A stretch of DNA of 64,000 bases. It comes from Polyangiaceae bacterium. Lineage in GTDB: Bacteria > Myxococcota_A > Polyangia > Polyangiales > Polyangiaceae. The translations under genes and the position numbers were made by a program. Shown here in pieces: positions 40,696-47,519 of this stretch (within the stretch, counting starts at the first letter, position 1; each line of letters starts with the position of its first letter). The notes under the pieces were generated by a model. The model was not told where the DNA came from, did no database searches, and saw only the letters and a list, made by a program, of their open reading frames with translations. The DNA lies in assembly GCA_020633235.1 (NCBI GenBank), contig JACKEA010000001.1, positions 992,001 through 1,056,000 on the forward strand, written 5' to 3'.

Positions 40696-42287
40696 GAGAC
40701 ACCTCCTCGCGCAGTCGGAAAGGCGATTTTCATCTGACCATCTTGCGCGGCTCTCGAGGAGAGCGCGCGACGCACACCGCTGATGGAGAGTTGTCCGTGC
40801 TCGACGGCATCAGCAAACGCGGCGCGCATGACGTCGTCGCCGTGCGTGTCGAGCAGAGTGTAGAGCTCCTCGACACGGCGACTCGCCAGCTTCGGCTCGC
40901 GGTGCGTGATCTCTGTGATGACCTCGAGGGCGTGTCGCCCGAGGTTGAGCAGGTGCTGCCGCTTCTCGTAGAGCTTGGCGCGGGTGCCGTGCACCGCAGC
41001 GATCTTCTCGGCACGATGCTCGGGCAGCGGCGCTGGCGGCTCGTCCTTCGTGCGCCTGCGGTGCCGCGCCTCGAATCGTCCCGCGACGATGTGCACCTCA
41101 TGCTCGTACAGGAATAGGGTGCCGGCGACGTGGGCGGCCTTGGGCGGCATCGAGTACGGTGCGCCCTCGAACATCACTTCCGCAGTGGGGCCGACAAACA
41201 CGGGGATCCGCAGTGCGAGGGTTTCCGGAAACACCTTCGCCGGACGGAGCCGTGTGAGCTCCTCCTGGCGCCGGATTTCCGGAATCACGCCTGTCGCCCG
41301 CGACGCAGTCTGCGTGTTGACTTCGATATGCCAGGTGGCGAGCTGCGCACGCAGATCCTCCTCGTCCTGGAACTTGCGGTGCTTGAAGAACGAGCTCTTC
41401 ACCCATCCGACCAGGCGCTCAACGGAGCCTTTCTGGTTTCCGCTGCGTGGGGCGCACATCTCGACGCCGACGCCGATGTCGACAATCGCCTGCGCGAAGA
41501 TCTGGTTGAACTCCTGGACCTCGCGCCCCTTGCCACTCTTTTTCACGATGGTCTTCGGGCGATCGAACACCGCCATGAGAGGCAGTCCGCCAAAGGCGAC
41601 GAAGTCGCGCGCAAGGCAACGCAGGATGGTTTCTACGCGCTCGTTTTCGACGAGCGTGACTTGCGCGAACCGCGAGTACTTCAATCGCGACGCGAAGAAG
41701 TGCACGCGCTTCTTCCGGCCATCCACGAAACGGACATCTACATGGCCGAAATCGTGCTGCGAGAACTCACCTGGGAGACCCTCGAAGCGAACAACCGGTG
41801 CGGCGCGTGGCTCTCGGAGACCAGCGACGAGCGTGTAGAACGCGGTCTTCTTACCCGCGTATCCGGACTCCTTCGCGCGACGCAGCAACTCCTGCGTGGG
41901 CAGGTCCGGGTCCTCGGCGAGCCACTCCTTGATGCGATCGGTGAACCACGCCGCCTTCGATGGACGCCCGATGCGCCGCTGCGCGCGCACCGCCGCGTCG
42001 TCCGTGTGCTCGACGGCGTCCTCCTTCTGGATGCGTCGCACGCTGTCGTCCGAAACCTGCGCCCGCTTCGCCACGTCGGAGGGCGCAAATCCCGCACGTA
42101 GCAAGACCTGGACTTCGTGCCGCTTCAGCTGGGAGAGCATCTCCCCCTGATCGCGCGGCCTGCTTCCGGTAGGCATCAGCAACCCCATGATCGCGAGAAT
42201 CAATGTCCAAATCATCATGCCTGCTCCTTTCGGCCAGGAGCCGCAGATTTTCCGGAACGGGTTGCCGCAGATTTTCCGGAACCATCA
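39862..42287 (-). mobile_element. IS21-family element B
   Basis: 2426 bp. Left end TGTGCGTTCCGGAAATTCTG and its inverted counterpart at the right (TTTTCCGGAACCATCA) each carry two TTCCGGAAA-N-TCTGCGGC blocks. The 5-bp direct repeat CAGGC flanks it (39857-39861, 42288-42292). Distinct in sequence from element A. Confidence 0.9.
40692..42218 (-). CDS. istA: IS21 transposase IstA (element B)
   Basis: 508 residues from ATG 42218; ATG 42140 (MLSQLKRHEVQVLLRAGFAP) may be the true start because the first 26 residues are hydrophobic and unlike the family. HTH (SDVAKRAQVSDDSVRRIQ), then DDE core: SQHDFGHVDVRF (first Asp), VFDRPKTIV (second Asp), NQKGSVERLVGWVKSSFF (Glu). It appears intact. Confidence 0.9.
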   Translation of the reverse strand: MMIWTLILAIMGLLMPTGSRPRDQGEMLSQLKRHEVQVLLRAGFAPSDVAKRAQVSDDSVRRIQKEDAVEHTDDAAVRAQRRIGRPSKAAWFTDRIKEWLAEDPDLPTQELLRRAKESGYAGKKTAFYTLVAGLREPRAAPVVRFEGLPGEFSQHDFGHVDVRFVDGRKKRVHFFASRLKYSRFAQVTLVENERVETILRCLARDFVAFGGLPLMAVFDRPKTIVKKSGKGREVQEFNQIFAQAIVDIGVGVEMCAPRSGNQKGSVERLVGWVKSSFFKHRKFQDEEDLRAQLATWHIEVNTQTASRATGVIPEIRRQEELTRLRPAKVFPETLALRIPVFVGPTAEVMFEGAPYSMPPKAAHVAGTLFLYEHEVHIVAGRFEARHRRRTKDEPPAPLPEHRAEKIAAVHGTRAKLYEKRQHLLNLGRHALEVITEITHREPKLASRRVEELYTLLDTHGDDVMRAAFADAVEHGQLSISGVRRALSSRAAQDGQMKIAFPTARGGVS

Positions 42288-42292
42288 CAGGC

Positions 42293-42697
42293 CTCATGAG
42301 CGATGCGACAACTCAGACGACGGAAGTCGTGCTGGGCTGGCGCGAGTCCCTTTCATCGCCGGTTCGATTCCCGCCGGCCACCCAAGTTCCAAGCCGTCGG
42401 CGCCAGGCTACCGTTCCAGCCGCCAGCGTCTTGCTGGCGGGAATCAGGCCTCATGAGCGATGCGACAACTCAGACGACGGAAGTCGTGCTGGGCTGGCGC
42501 GAGTCCCTTTCATCGCCGGTTCGATTCCCGCCGGCCACCCAAGTTCCAAGCCGTCGGCGCCAGGCTACCGTTCCAGCCGCCAGCGTCTTGCTGGCGGGAA
42601 TCAGGCCTCATGAGCGATGCGACAACTCAGACGACGGAAGTCGTGCTGGGCTGGCGCGAGTCCCTTTCATCGCCGGTTCGATTCCCGCCGGCCACCC
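42293..42697 (+). repeat. 157-bp tandem repeats (end of copy 1, copies 2 and 3)
   Basis: Copies 42384-42540 and 42541-42697 are essentially identical to each other and to the split copy 1. Each unit contains the hairpin ACGAC-GGAA-GTCGT and ends in TTCGATTCCCGCCGGCCACC, the T loop and 3' end of the upstream tRNA-His. A GGCTGGC 45 bp upstream can pair with the GCCGGCC. Each may make a short tRNA-3'-like hairpin RNA. Confidence 0.9.
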
Positions 42698-42714
42698 AAA
42701 TCACATGTCTCAAC

Positions 42715-42783
42715 AGGCTCGTGGTCGTGGCGACCATCCGGTTTCCAAGTCCGGACGTCGAGGTTCGATTCCTCGCGGGCCTG
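42715..42783 (+). tRNA. tRNA-Trp(CCA)
   Basis: Acceptor AGGCTCG/CGGGCCT, D stem GTC/GAC with a 5-nt loop, anticodon loop TTCCAAG (CCA), T arm CGAGG/CCTCG. Stem CCGGT/TCCGG has a T-T next to the loop. Confidence 0.72.
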
Positions 42784-42800
42784 CAACGTTTCTCCCTTCA

Positions 42801-42874
42801 GGGGTTGTCCGAGAGGTTCGGTCCGATGCCTTGCAAGCATCCGGGTGAGGGTGCGACTCCCTCCAGCTCCACCA
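42801..42874 (+). tRNA. tRNA-Ala(TGC)-like, G55
   Basis: Acceptor GGGGTTG/CAGCTCC, D stem CCGA/TCGG with a 5-nt loop, perfect anticodon stem GATGC/GCATC with loop CTTGCAA (TGC), T stem GAGGG/CCCTC. The T loop is TGCGACT, so position 55 is G. CCA encoded. Confidence 0.75.
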
Positions 42875-42884
42875 GCAAGCACTT

Positions 42885-42956
42885 GCCCCCGTGGCCTAAT
42901 GGAAAGGCGCTGGTCTTCTAAACCAGGAGATACGGGTTCGAATCCTGTTGGGGGCG
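42885..42956 (+). tRNA. tRNA-Arg(TCT)
   Basis: Acceptor GCCCCCG/TGGGGGC, D arm GCCT/AGGC, perfect anticodon stem CTGGT/ACCAG with loop CTTCTAA (TCT), T arm ACGGG/CCTGT with loop TTCGAAT. Canonical. Confidence 0.9.
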
Positions 42957-43154
42957 CTAGGCGTCGCGACTTCCACTGATGGCGCCAGAGTCCGGCGCAG
43001 GTACGCCGGATTCGGAGCTCATGTACCCACGCGAGGAGTCGAACCACGTCGTACGCCGTGCGTGGTGCGTCCCGAACAAGCCGCTGGCGAGTCCTGTCGG
43101 GGGCGCTTTGCGTCCTGGATCCAGCCGCTGGGGCCCGCACCGCCAGCGGCACCT
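42957..43154 (+). other. spacer between tRNA-Arg and tRNA-Glu copies
   Basis: About 200 bp. Contains GAGTCGAACC (a T loop read from the other strand) around 43037 and a hairpin GCCGCTGG/CCAGCGGC at 43118-43140 shared with the other Glu spacers. No complete tRNA on either strand. Confidence 0.5.
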
Positions 43155-43232
43155 GTCCCTGTCGTCCAAAGGCTCAGGATTCGAGATTCTCAATCTCGAG
43201 ATCGGGGTTCGAATCGGTGTTTTTCATGGACG
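43155..43232 (+). pseudogene. degenerate tRNA-Glu(CTC)
   Basis: The 5' half matches the intact copy at 43398, including anticodon loop TTCTCAA. The 3' side of the T stem is replaced by CGGTGTTTTTCATGGAC, which still nearly pairs with acceptor GTCCCTG but leaves no T stem. Confidence 0.7.
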
Positions 43233-43240
43233 CACCTCCT

Positions 43241-43397
43241 GGCCGACGGCGCCCTGCGGCTCACGCGGGCTTTGTCGAGCCGGCGCTCGGCCTCGCCGAG
43301 CAATCTCCCTCCGGTCTCAGATCCGATCGTGATCTGATCGTGCCAAAGACGGAGGGAGTGGATCCAGCCGCTGGGGCCCGCACCCCCAGCGGCCCCT
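43241..43397 (+). repeat. Glu spacer repeat, copy 1
   Basis: About 155 bp, repeated at 44176-44328. It contains a long bulged hairpin (CTCCCTCCG/CGGAGGGAG) around GATCCGATCGTGATC, and a perfect 10-bp hairpin GCCGCTGGGG/CCCCAGCGGC at 43367-43393, directly before the tRNA. Confidence 0.8.
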
Positions 43398-43470
43398 GTC
43401 CTCATCGTCTAAGGGCTCAGGATTCGAGATTCTCAATCTCGAGATCGGGGTTCGAATCCCCGTGGGGACG
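43398..43470 (+). tRNA. tRNA-Glu(CTC)
   Basis: Acceptor GTCCTCA/TGGGGAC, Glu-type D region (CGTCTAAGGGCTCAGGA), anticodon stem CGAGA/TCTCG with loop TTCTCAA (CTC), T arm CGGGG/CCCCG, discriminator G. Canonical. Confidence 0.9.
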
Positions 43471-43472
43471 CT

Positions 43473-44027
43473 TTAGGTCCAGTGGCCGCGCACGGTCATG
43501 AAGGTGTCGTGCGGTCCACCGCCGGCCAGAACGTGCAGTCTCACGTTGCGCGCACCGCAGAGCTCGAGGCCCGCTTCGCCGTGCCCGACAACGTCCGACC
43601 ACAAGTGCTCGTCGAACCCGAAGCAGTCGGTCCACTTTGCCGTCGCACCTCCTGGCCCGTGGTGCTCGACCGCCATCTTGCCGAAACGAAAGTACTGCCC
43701 GAAGAAGCGCGGGACGACGCTCATGAACGCGGCCGGGGAAAGCGTGCGCACGAAGACACGGTAGACTCCACTTAGGTCGTGTCGACACGCAAGGCCCCCG
43801 AGGGTACGGGCGGTGGGCGTACCCTTGGCGACATGCTGTATCGCGCGATGTAGCTCGAGGTACGTGGAGACATCGTACCAACTGGACGCCACCGTCCGCT
43901 GTTCGCAGAGCTCGTGTTGCGGTCCGAGGTGGCCCAGCACCTCCGCCCACCCGTGGCTGCCAACGGCTTGCTTCGCGACTTCCTGCAAGGAGACGAGCGC
44001 CGTTCCCTTTATCTGGTTCCTAGGCAT
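43473..44027 (-). CDS. TIGR02265 (DUF2378) myxobacterial protein
   Basis: 184 residues. Begins MPRNQIKGTALVSLQEVAKQ and has the family pattern: VASSWYDVSTYLELHRAI, ARTLGGLACRHDLSGVYRVF, then MSVVPRFFGQYFRFGKMAVE. These proteins are expanded in Myxococcales and are distantly like heme-NO/oxygen-binding proteins; the function is unknown. It is antisense to the RNA array and ends 3 bp from tRNA-Glu(CTC). Confidence 0.78.
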   Translation of the reverse strand: MPRNQIKGTALVSLQEVAKQAVGSHGWAEVLGHLGPQHELCEQRTVASSWYDVSTYLELHRAIQHVAKGTPTARTLGGLACRHDLSGVYRVFVRTLSPAAFMSVVPRFFGQYFRFGKMAVEHHGPGGATAKWTDCFGFDEHLWSDVVGHGEAGLELCGARNVRLHVLAGGGPHDTFMTVRGHWT

Positions 44028-44090
44028 CCCACATTCGGTAACGGCAGGGGTCGGCGTGACTTGAGCTTGCGCGGGCGGCTGCGTGCGCTC

Positions 44091-44160
44091 GTCTCCATCG
44101 TCTAAGGGTCAGGACTCGAGATTCTCAATCTCGCGATCGGGGTTCGAATCGGTTCATTCT
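44091..44160 (+). pseudogene. degenerate tRNA-Glu(CTC), second copy
   Basis: 5' part GTCTCCA-TC-GTCTAAGGGTC, anticodon stem CGAGA/TCTCG with loop TTCTCAA, and T loop CGGGGTTCGAATCGG are present. The 3' T stem and acceptor strand are lost, broken just after TTCGAATCGGT as in the copy at 43155. Confidence 0.7.
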
Positions 44161-44175
44161 CACCGCTCCGGGCCG

Positions 44176-44328
44176 TCGGCGCCGGACGACCCTCGCGGGC
44201 TTTGTCGAGCCGGCGCTCGGCCTCGCCGAGCAATCTCCCTCCGGTCTCAGATCCGATCGTGATCTGATCGTGCCAAAGACGGAGGGAGTGGATCCAGCCG
44301 CCGGGGCCCACACCCCCAGCGGCATCGT
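44176..44328 (+). repeat. Glu spacer repeat, copy 2
   Basis: Near-identical to 43241-43397, with both hairpins kept. It again ends directly at a tRNA-Glu gene. Confidence 0.8.
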
Positions 44329-44400
44329 GTCCCTGTCGTCTAAGGGTCAGGATTCGAGATTTTCAATCTCGCGATCGGGGTTCGAATCCCCGTGGGGACG
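44329..44400 (+). tRNA. tRNA-Glu(TTC)
   Basis: Acceptor GTCCCTG/TGGGGAC, anticodon stem CGAGA/TCTCG with loop TTTTCAA (TTC), T arm CGGGG/CCCCG. Differs from the CTC copies mainly at the anticodon. Confidence 0.9.
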
Positions 44401-44406
44401 CAAGCA

Positions 44407-44478
44407 CTCCTCGAGGCTCAACGGATGAGCGCTGGTTTCCGAAACCAGAAGCTGTGGGTTCGACTCCCACCGGGGAGA
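44407..44478 (+). tRNA. tRNA-Arg(CCG)
   Basis: Acceptor CTCCTCG/CGGGGAG, D arm GCTC/GAGC, anticodon stem CTGGT/ACCAG with loop TTCCGAA (CCG), T arm GTGGG/CCCAC. Begins with C1. Confidence 0.85.
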
Positions 44479-44482
44479 CTGA

Positions 44483-44552
44483 CCGCTCGAAGGCTAGTGG
44501 CCTCGATCTGTCTGATACGCAGATCTTCCAGGTGCGATCCCTGGCGAGCGGA
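44483..44552 (+). tRNA. tRNA-Ile(GAT)-like, G55
   Basis: Perfect acceptor CCGCTCG/CGAGCGG, D stem GGC/GCC with 5-nt loop TAGTG (no GG pair), anticodon stem TCTGT/GCAGA with loop CTGATAC (GAT), T stem CCAGG/CCTGG but loop TGCGATC. Confidence 0.72.
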
Positions 44553-44556
44553 CCGC

Positions 44557-44708
44557 GCGGAGCGAGTGAGCTGGTGAACACACCAGCGCCGTTCTGGAAC
44601 TGAGACGGCGCGGGGTTGGGGTCCCCGCCTTGATTCGGGTTGGAAAGGTCGCTTGGTGCCGCGGGTTGGAACGGTGGAAACCAATCCGTTCGATCCCCGA
44701 GCTCCGCA
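44557..44708 (+). ncRNA. tRNA-like RNA with long internal insertion
   Basis: GCGGAGC at 44557-44563 pairs perfectly with GCTCCGC at 44701-44707, which stands at the right distance after a TTCGATC loop. The 135 bp between contain hairpins GCTGGTG/CACCAGC, GCGCCGT/ACGGCGC and CGGGG/CCCCG. The T stem does not pair well. No anticodon can be assigned. Confidence 0.35.
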
Positions 44709-44716
44709 CCGCCGCG

Positions 44717-46747
44717 CTACCGTCGCGCCATCGACGGCGGGGGCGCCGTGGGGCGCGCCGCTTCGGGGAAGATCTGGCGGAGCTGCCAAGCTTGGGCGAA
44801 CTGGCGGCGTTCCGCCCGCGTCAGGTTGTCCATGGTGCGGCCGATGACCGCGATCGAAAGCAGCAGAATGAGCGTTGCCGCAGCCCACAGCATCAGCAAC
44901 GCTGACACTTCGGCGAAGTGCGCGGCCCAGGGTTGGATCTTCATCACCCCGTCGGAAAAAGCGTAGGACCGAGGCAACACGCCCAAAAGCTCGAGCCCCA
45001 TGGGCAGCGTGAGCGCCGCGAGGCCGGTCAACAGGATGTACTCCCGGGTTCGGCGGTCGGCGCGGGAGTTGACGATGATGGTGGCGGCGCAGGCCAGCAC
45101 CAACGCCGGCACGACCACGAAGGGCCCGAAGATCACGCCGGTGGAAGCTGCGGTTGCTTCGGCGAACACCGCCGTCATCACCGTGTGGGCGCGGGAGGTA
45201 CGCCCGGTCTTGCTGCTGTGCCACACGGACAGCATCACCGCCGTGACGGAAACGAAGAACGGGATCGCCAGCCACCAGTTCTTCACCCCCATGAAGACCG
45301 TGAGGGGCAGCAAGACCCAGGCGCCCATCAGCGCGATGAGGCTTCTCTGCGCGGCGCGCTGCCGGACGGCGGCACGCTGCGCGGCGAGCTCTTCTTCGGC
45401 TTCCGGTGGCAGCTCCTCCACGGGCTCCGTCACGACCCGGGCCATCGCACGCAACGCCTCGGCGTTCGTGGGATCGAGGGCCAGGGCGGAATTGAGCTCC
45501 CGCAGCGCCTCGACCCGCGCTGGGCTGCCGACGCCGGTGCTCAGGAGCGTACGCGCCGCTTCGGTATGCTCCAGCACCAGCTGCCGGCGTCGCTCCACGT
45601 CGCGATCGCCATCCAGGAACTTTTCCACCGCTTCCGATAGCTCCCGCGCCGAGGCGAACCGTTCGGAAGGCTCAACCGCCGTGGCCCGCTCGCAGATGGC
45701 GTCGAGCTCCGGCGGGACGTCGAGATCCGGTCGGCGCGCACTGGGACGTGGATCACTCGCGCCGGTGACGGTCGCCACCAGCGCGCGCTCCGCCGGGGAG
45801 CGCGGATGCAGCGACTCGAGCGCGAGGATCTCGAACAAGATCGCCCCCAGCGCATAGACGTCCGTGCGCGGGTCGATGCCCGACGAATCGCCCCGCACCT
45901 GCTCCGGTGCCATGTAGCCGGGGGTGCCCACCACCGCACCGATTGCGGTGCCGGAGACTTGAACCTCCGGTGACAACGTGCCGGAGCTCACCCGATCTCC
46001 GGGGACGCTCACCGGTCCGTCGCCCGGATCACCCACCGGCTTGGCCACACCCCAGTCCAAGATGTTCACCTCGCCGAACTCCCCCAGGATCACGTTGCCG
46101 GGCTTCAGATCGCGGTGCACCACACCGCGGCTGTGACCATACGCTACCGCCAGGCACAAGCTGCTGAAGGCCGTGAGCAGCCGACGGCGAGAGTACTTCT
46201 TCGAGATGTCTTCGCCGCCGATGGAGAGCCGCGCGACGATCTGCTCCAGGGTGAGGCCGTGCACGCGTTTCATGGTGAAGTACACCGCGCCGTCCTCGCG
46301 CACGCCGATGTCGTACACCGGCACCACGCCGGGGTGCTCGAGCCGCGCCTGGATCTTCGCTTCGAGCTCGAAGCGCAGGCTGAGCTCGTCGAGCTCCGCG
46401 TAGCGATCTTGCAAGAGCTTGAGCGCCACGTCGCGCCCGACGCGGCGGTCATGGCAGTCGAGCACCTGCCCCATGCCGCCGACGCCCAGGGGCTCGCGCA
46501 GGAGGTACCTTTCGCCGTAGGTGGTGGGACTCAGCCGTGACTTTTGCTCTTCACGCGGCGAGGCGTCCCCCGACTCCGAGCGCAGTGTCGTCGGGGACGA
46601 GGCAACGCCGGAGCGGCCGGGCCCGGGAGCTTCCGCGTCAGGAGAAACAATCAAGACGGTGCTCGAGATGGAGCTCGCGTCACTGGGCTTTCGCTGAGTG
46701 GGCGCCTCGCTCGAATCAACGGGCTTCGAAGGGTCGCGCGACTTCAT
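44717..46747 (-). CDS. membrane Ser/Thr protein kinase with six-TM C-terminus
   Basis: 676 residues. A disordered Ser/Pro-rich N-terminus (about 75), then a kinase domain: LGVGGMGQVLDC, VALKLLQDRY, VVHRDLKPGNVILG, DWGVAK (DWG for DFG, common in this group), GTPGYMAPEQVRG. A short helical/TPR-like segment (LNSALALDPTNAEALRAMARV) precedes a C-terminal domain of six membrane helices. It lies antisense to the RNA array; its ATG is 17 bp from tRNA-Leu(CAA), so the promoters overlap. Confidence 0.9.
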   Translation of the reverse strand: MKSRDPSKPVDSSEAPTQRKPSDASSISSTVLIVSPDAEAPGPGRSGVASSPTTLRSESGDASPREEQKSRLSPTTYGERYLLREPLGVGGMGQVLDCHDRRVGRDVALKLLQDRYAELDELSLRFELEAKIQARLEHPGVVPVYDIGVREDGAVYFTMKRVHGLTLEQIVARLSIGGEDISKKYSRRRLLTAFSSLCLAVAYGHSRGVVHRDLKPGNVILGEFGEVNILDWGVAKPVGDPGDGPVSVPGDRVSSGTLSPEVQVSGTAIGAVVGTPGYMAPEQVRGDSSGIDPRTDVYALGAILFEILALESLHPRSPAERALVATVTGASDPRPSARRPDLDVPPELDAICERATAVEPSERFASARELSEAVEKFLDGDRDVERRRQLVLEHTEAARTLLSTGVGSPARVEALRELNSALALDPTNAEALRAMARVVTEPVEELPPEAEEELAAQRAAVRQRAAQRSLIALMGAWVLLPLTVFMGVKNWWLAIPFFVSVTAVMLSVWHSSKTGRTSRAHTVMTAVFAEATAASTGVIFGPFVVVPALVLACAATIIVNSRADRRTREYILLTGLAALTLPMGLELLGVLPRSYAFSDGVMKIQPWAAHFAEVSALLMLWAAATLILLLSIAVIGRTMDNLTRAERRQFAQAWQLRQIFPEAARPTAPPPSMARR

Positions 46748-46763
46748 CGCGCAAGATGTTAGC

Positions 46764-46848
46764 GCTCGAGTGGCGGAATGGCAGACGCTCCAGATTCAAA
46801 TCCTGGCGCTCCTTGGCGAGCTTGTGAGTTCGACTCTCACCTCGAGCA
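46764..46848 (+). tRNA. tRNA-Leu(CAA)
   Basis: Perfect acceptor GCTCGAG/CTCGAGC, long variable arm (GCTC/GAGC), T arm GTGAG/CTCAC, anticodon loop TTCAAAT (CAA); the last stem pair is A-C. Confidence 0.85.
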
Positions 46849-46852
46849 CTTT

Positions 46853-46924
46853 ACGGGGATGGTCCAATGGGAGGACGCGGGCCTCTGAAGCCCTGAAGTC
46901 CAGGTTCGAGTCCTGGTCCCCGTT
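46853..46924 (+). tRNA. tRNA-Gln(CTG)
   Basis: Perfect acceptor ACGGGGA/TCCCCGT, D arm GTCC/GGAC, anticodon loop CTCTGAA (CTG) on GGGC/GCCC, T arm CCAGG/CCTGG. Confidence 0.85.
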
Positions 46925-46926
46925 CC

Positions 46927-46999
46927 GCGGGACGTGTCGTCTGGGGACGACTCCATTCTCACAAAGTGGCTCAGCGGAGTTCGATTCTCCGGTCCCGCA
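46927..46999 (+). tRNA. tRNA-Val(CAC)
   Basis: Perfect acceptor GCGGGAC/GTCCCGC, D stem TCGTC/GACGA with only a 4-nt loop, anticodon stem CCATT/AGTGG with loop CTCACAA (CAC), T arm CGGAG/CTCCG. Confidence 0.8.
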
Positions 47000-47004
47000 C
47001 CCCT

Positions 47005-47087
47005 GGGGGGTGAACTGGTCGAGGACCAGGACTGTCTCGAAAACAGATCGGACCGCAAGGTCTGGGGAGCGTGACCTCCGCCCTCCT
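47005..47087 (+). tRNA. tRNA-Ser(CGA)-like
   Basis: Acceptor GGGGGGT/GCCCTCC, anticodon stem ACTGT/ACAGA with loop CTCGAAA (CGA), long variable arm GACC-GCAA-GGTC. The T loop (AGCGTGA) lacks TTC, and the D region pairs as CTGGTC/GACCAG with a 3-nt loop. Confidence 0.65.
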
Positions 47088-47137
47088 CCCAAACACTGGA
47101 GCTGATGACCAGGAAGTGGAATGTCAGCTTTCCCTCC

Positions 47138-47225
47138 GCTCGAGTGGCGAAATGGCAAACGCAGCAGGCTCAGAACCTGTGGCTTCAAAGAGAGCTTGTG
47201 AGTTCGACTCTCACCTCGAGCACCA
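47138..47225 (+). tRNA. tRNA-Leu(CAG)
   Basis: Acceptor GCTCGAG/CTCGAGC (as in the CAA gene), anticodon stem GCAGG/CCTGT with loop CTCAGAA (CAG), variable arm, T arm GTGAG/CTCAC, CCA encoded. Confidence 0.88.
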
Positions 47226-47226
47226 C

Positions 47227-47312
47227 GCCATCGTGGTGAAACCGGCAAACACACCAGTCTGAGAGGCTGGCGCGCCGAAGAGCGCATCTGGGTTCGACTC
47301 CCAGCGATGGCA
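47227..47312 (+). tRNA. tRNA-Leu(GAG)
   Basis: Perfect acceptor GCCATCG/CGATGGC, anticodon stem CCAGT/GCTGG with loop CTGAGAG (GAG), variable arm GCGC/GCGC, T arm CTGGG/CCCAG. Confidence 0.88.
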
Positions 47313-47317
47313 CGACT

Positions 47318-47401
47318 GGAAGCAGAATCGTCCGCAGGGACGGGCCCCGGTGCTAGCGGGTGCGCACCGCGAGGTGTGGGGTGCGAGTCCTCCTGCTTCC
47401 G
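47318..47401 (+). tRNA. tRNA-Ser(GCT)-like, G55
   Basis: Perfect acceptor GGAAGCA/TGCTTCC, anticodon loop GTGCTAG (GCT), long variable arm GCACC-GCGA-GGTGT. The D stem CGTCC/GGACG closes a 4-nt loop without GG, and the T loop is TGCGAGT. Confidence 0.75.
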
Positions 47402-47519
47402 CCGCCGAAAGGTCGTACGCCCGGGCGCGTTCGAGCCTGTTCGGCCCAAGCGCACGATTCGCAGAAGGGACCGCACGCATCGCGTAGCGGGCTTTTCACG
47501 CGACTTCTACAGATCGGGC

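Noticed and set aside
42303..42848. Open frames across the 157-bp repeats
   Set aside because: They merely read through the repeats and RNA genes; the same peptide repeats with no family similarity.
42957..43110. Minus-strand tRNA suggested by a GGTTCGACTCC T loop
   Set aside because: No anticodon arm or acceptor pair of correct length could be built around it.
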